Of a stretch of 14,278 nt of DNA, positions 13,831 through 14,278 are shown in pieces. The notes below the pieces were generated by a model, which saw only the letters and a list, made by a program, of their open reading frames with translations, was not told the origin of the DNA and ran no database searches. Position 1 is the stretch's first letter; each line of letters starts with the position of its first letter. This DNA is from Brucellaceae bacterium (lineage in GTDB: Bacteria; Pseudomonadota; Alphaproteobacteria; Rhizobiales; Rhizobiaceae): NCBI GenBank assembly GCA_031253705.1, contig JAIRVW010000098.1, forward strand, positions 1-14,278. The letters are read 5' to 3'. The translations under genes were made by a program, and so were the position numbers.

Positions 13831-14278
13831 ATGCAGCCTCACCAATCCGGTATTACGCTTGAAAATATTGATCTGACTTTGGGAAGCAATGCTTCCCGCG
13901 TTCATGTCCTCAATGATATTTCCCTGACAATCGCAAGCGGTGAATCTGTCGGTATCGTGGGGCCGTCCGGCTCCGGAAAGTCGACCTTGCTGATGGTGCT
14001 GGCAGGACTTGAAAAAGTAGACAGCGGCAAAGTGCTGATCAGCGGTGAGCGGATTGACCGGATGAGCGAGGATCAGGCGGCAGCCTTTCGTGGTCGCAAT
14101 ATCGGTATTGTGTTTCAGTCCTTTCACTTGATCCCGAATATGACGGCGCTGGAAAATGTGGCGCTCTGGCACGAACGCGACATCTCGCACTCCTCCGCCG
14201 AGCGCATCATCATCGCGGACGGCACATCGCTTTTGGACTACATGATCGAACGCGTCGATTTCATCGTCGTCGGCCTCG
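13831..14278 (+). CDS. YbbA-like ABC transporter ATPase, N-terminal half, joined in frame to a PurB-like segment
   Basis: The first about 110 residues are the N-terminal half of an ABC ATPase of the MacB/LolD/YbbA type: Walker [10 protein letters not shown] (44-52), A-loop region before residue 30, and Q-loop Gln96 in [20 protein letters not shown] (91-110). In such proteins MTALENV is followed by AVPLELAG-like sequence, then LSGGQ and Walker B. Here it continues as [16 protein letters not shown] (111-126), which is adenylosuccinate lyase, and neither LSGGQ nor Walker B appears before the window ends. The frame stays open to base 14278. GTG at 13825 is an alternative start (AGGGA 6 nt before it). 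By position it would pair with a YbbP-like permease for envelope lipoprotein or substrate export. The ABC part is solid; the joined product is probably an artefact. Confidence 0.7.
   Translation, partial: MQPHQSGITLENIDLTLGSNASRVHVLNDISLTIASGESVGIVGPSGSGKSTLLMVLAGLEKVDSGKVLISGERIDRMSEDQAAAFRGRNIGIVFQSFHLIPNMTALENVALWHERDISHSSAERIIIADGTSLLDYMIERVDFIVVGL
14155..14278 (+). other. adenylosuccinate lyase (PurB) fragment fused at the window end
   Basis: Translated in the ABC frame, residues about 109-149 of the joined frame read [14 protein letters not shown], then [20 protein letters not shown]. [18 protein letters not shown] is the hallmark conserved block of PurB, which makes AMP and releases fumarate; PurB normally continues ILPDATI.LDYMI.R, close to what is seen. 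Bases 14161-14278 are about 61% G+C by hand count, with about 34 of 39 codons ending in G or C, against about 63 of 110 in the ABC part. This looks like DNA from another gene and probably another genome. Confidence 0.75.

Noticed and set aside
13699..14190. A 163-codon minus-strand frame over the ABC ATPase
   Set aside because: It is antisense to clear Walker A and Q-loop sequence and has no recognisable family.

Overview
The window looks like chromosomal DNA of an alphaproteobacterium of the order Hyphomicrobiales (Rhizobiales), most likely family Brucellaceae. The reasons are its gene content (IalB-type secreted protein, RhtB/LysE exporter, TesA-like arylesterase divergent from a YbbA-like ABC ATPase, DUF1232 and pterin dehydratase genes), the style of its proteins, and three loci of a short palindromic repeat I associate with these genomes. 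Base composition is moderate, with many T and A third positions, which is lower than I expect for Brucella itself; a relative such as Pseudochrobactrum is a guess only.

Layout. 1-1095 (-): C-terminally cut phosphoglucomutase (pgm). 1394-2038 (+): P-loop sugar/nucleoside kinase-like protein. 2194-2886 (+): fumarylacetoacetate hydrolase family enzyme, preceded by a composite palindromic repeat. 3121-4340 (+): two translationally coupled genes, a 62-residue protein and a lytic transglycosylase lipoprotein, closed by a clear terminator. 4529-5188 (+): HlyIII/PAQR-type membrane protein, followed by two unexplained hairpins. 5490-6710 (-): argG with a strong terminator, divergent from a RhtB/LysE exporter (6975-7634, +). 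7645-9355 (-): rlmN followed after 1 nt by a four-helix membrane protein. 9688-10191 (-): IalB-family periplasmic protein with a 26-bp tandem duplication over its stop codon and a TTAA direct repeat upstream. 10479-10871 (-): DUF1232 protein. 10954-11247 (-): pterin-4a-carbinolamine dehydratase. 11510-11998 (+): low-molecular-weight phosphotyrosine phosphatase, convergent with thpR (12057-12662, -). 12966-13643 (-): secreted SGNH arylesterase, divergent from the ABC ATPase that begins near 13831.

Most genes are housekeeping and stand alone or in pairs: sugar-phosphate metabolism, arginine synthesis, rRNA/tRNA methylation, RNA end processing, cell-wall turnover, export. I see no CRISPR array, tRNA, rRNA, insertion sequence, phage or defence island.

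The most striking observation is at the right edge. The ABC ATPase reading frame changes, in frame and at the shared residues Glu-Asn-Val-Ala, into the conserved active-site region of adenylosuccinate lyase (PurB). The third-position G+C jumps from about 57% to about 87% at the same place. A chimeric assembly or cloning junction is the simplest explanation; a real gene fusion is possible but less likely. I did not find a convincing new multi-gene system. The other notable signals are regulatory or repeat-like: the hairpins at 5247-5340, the repeat-embedded promoter at 6931-6957, the TTAA repeat at 10270-10289, and a hairpin with T-tract at 12837-12876.
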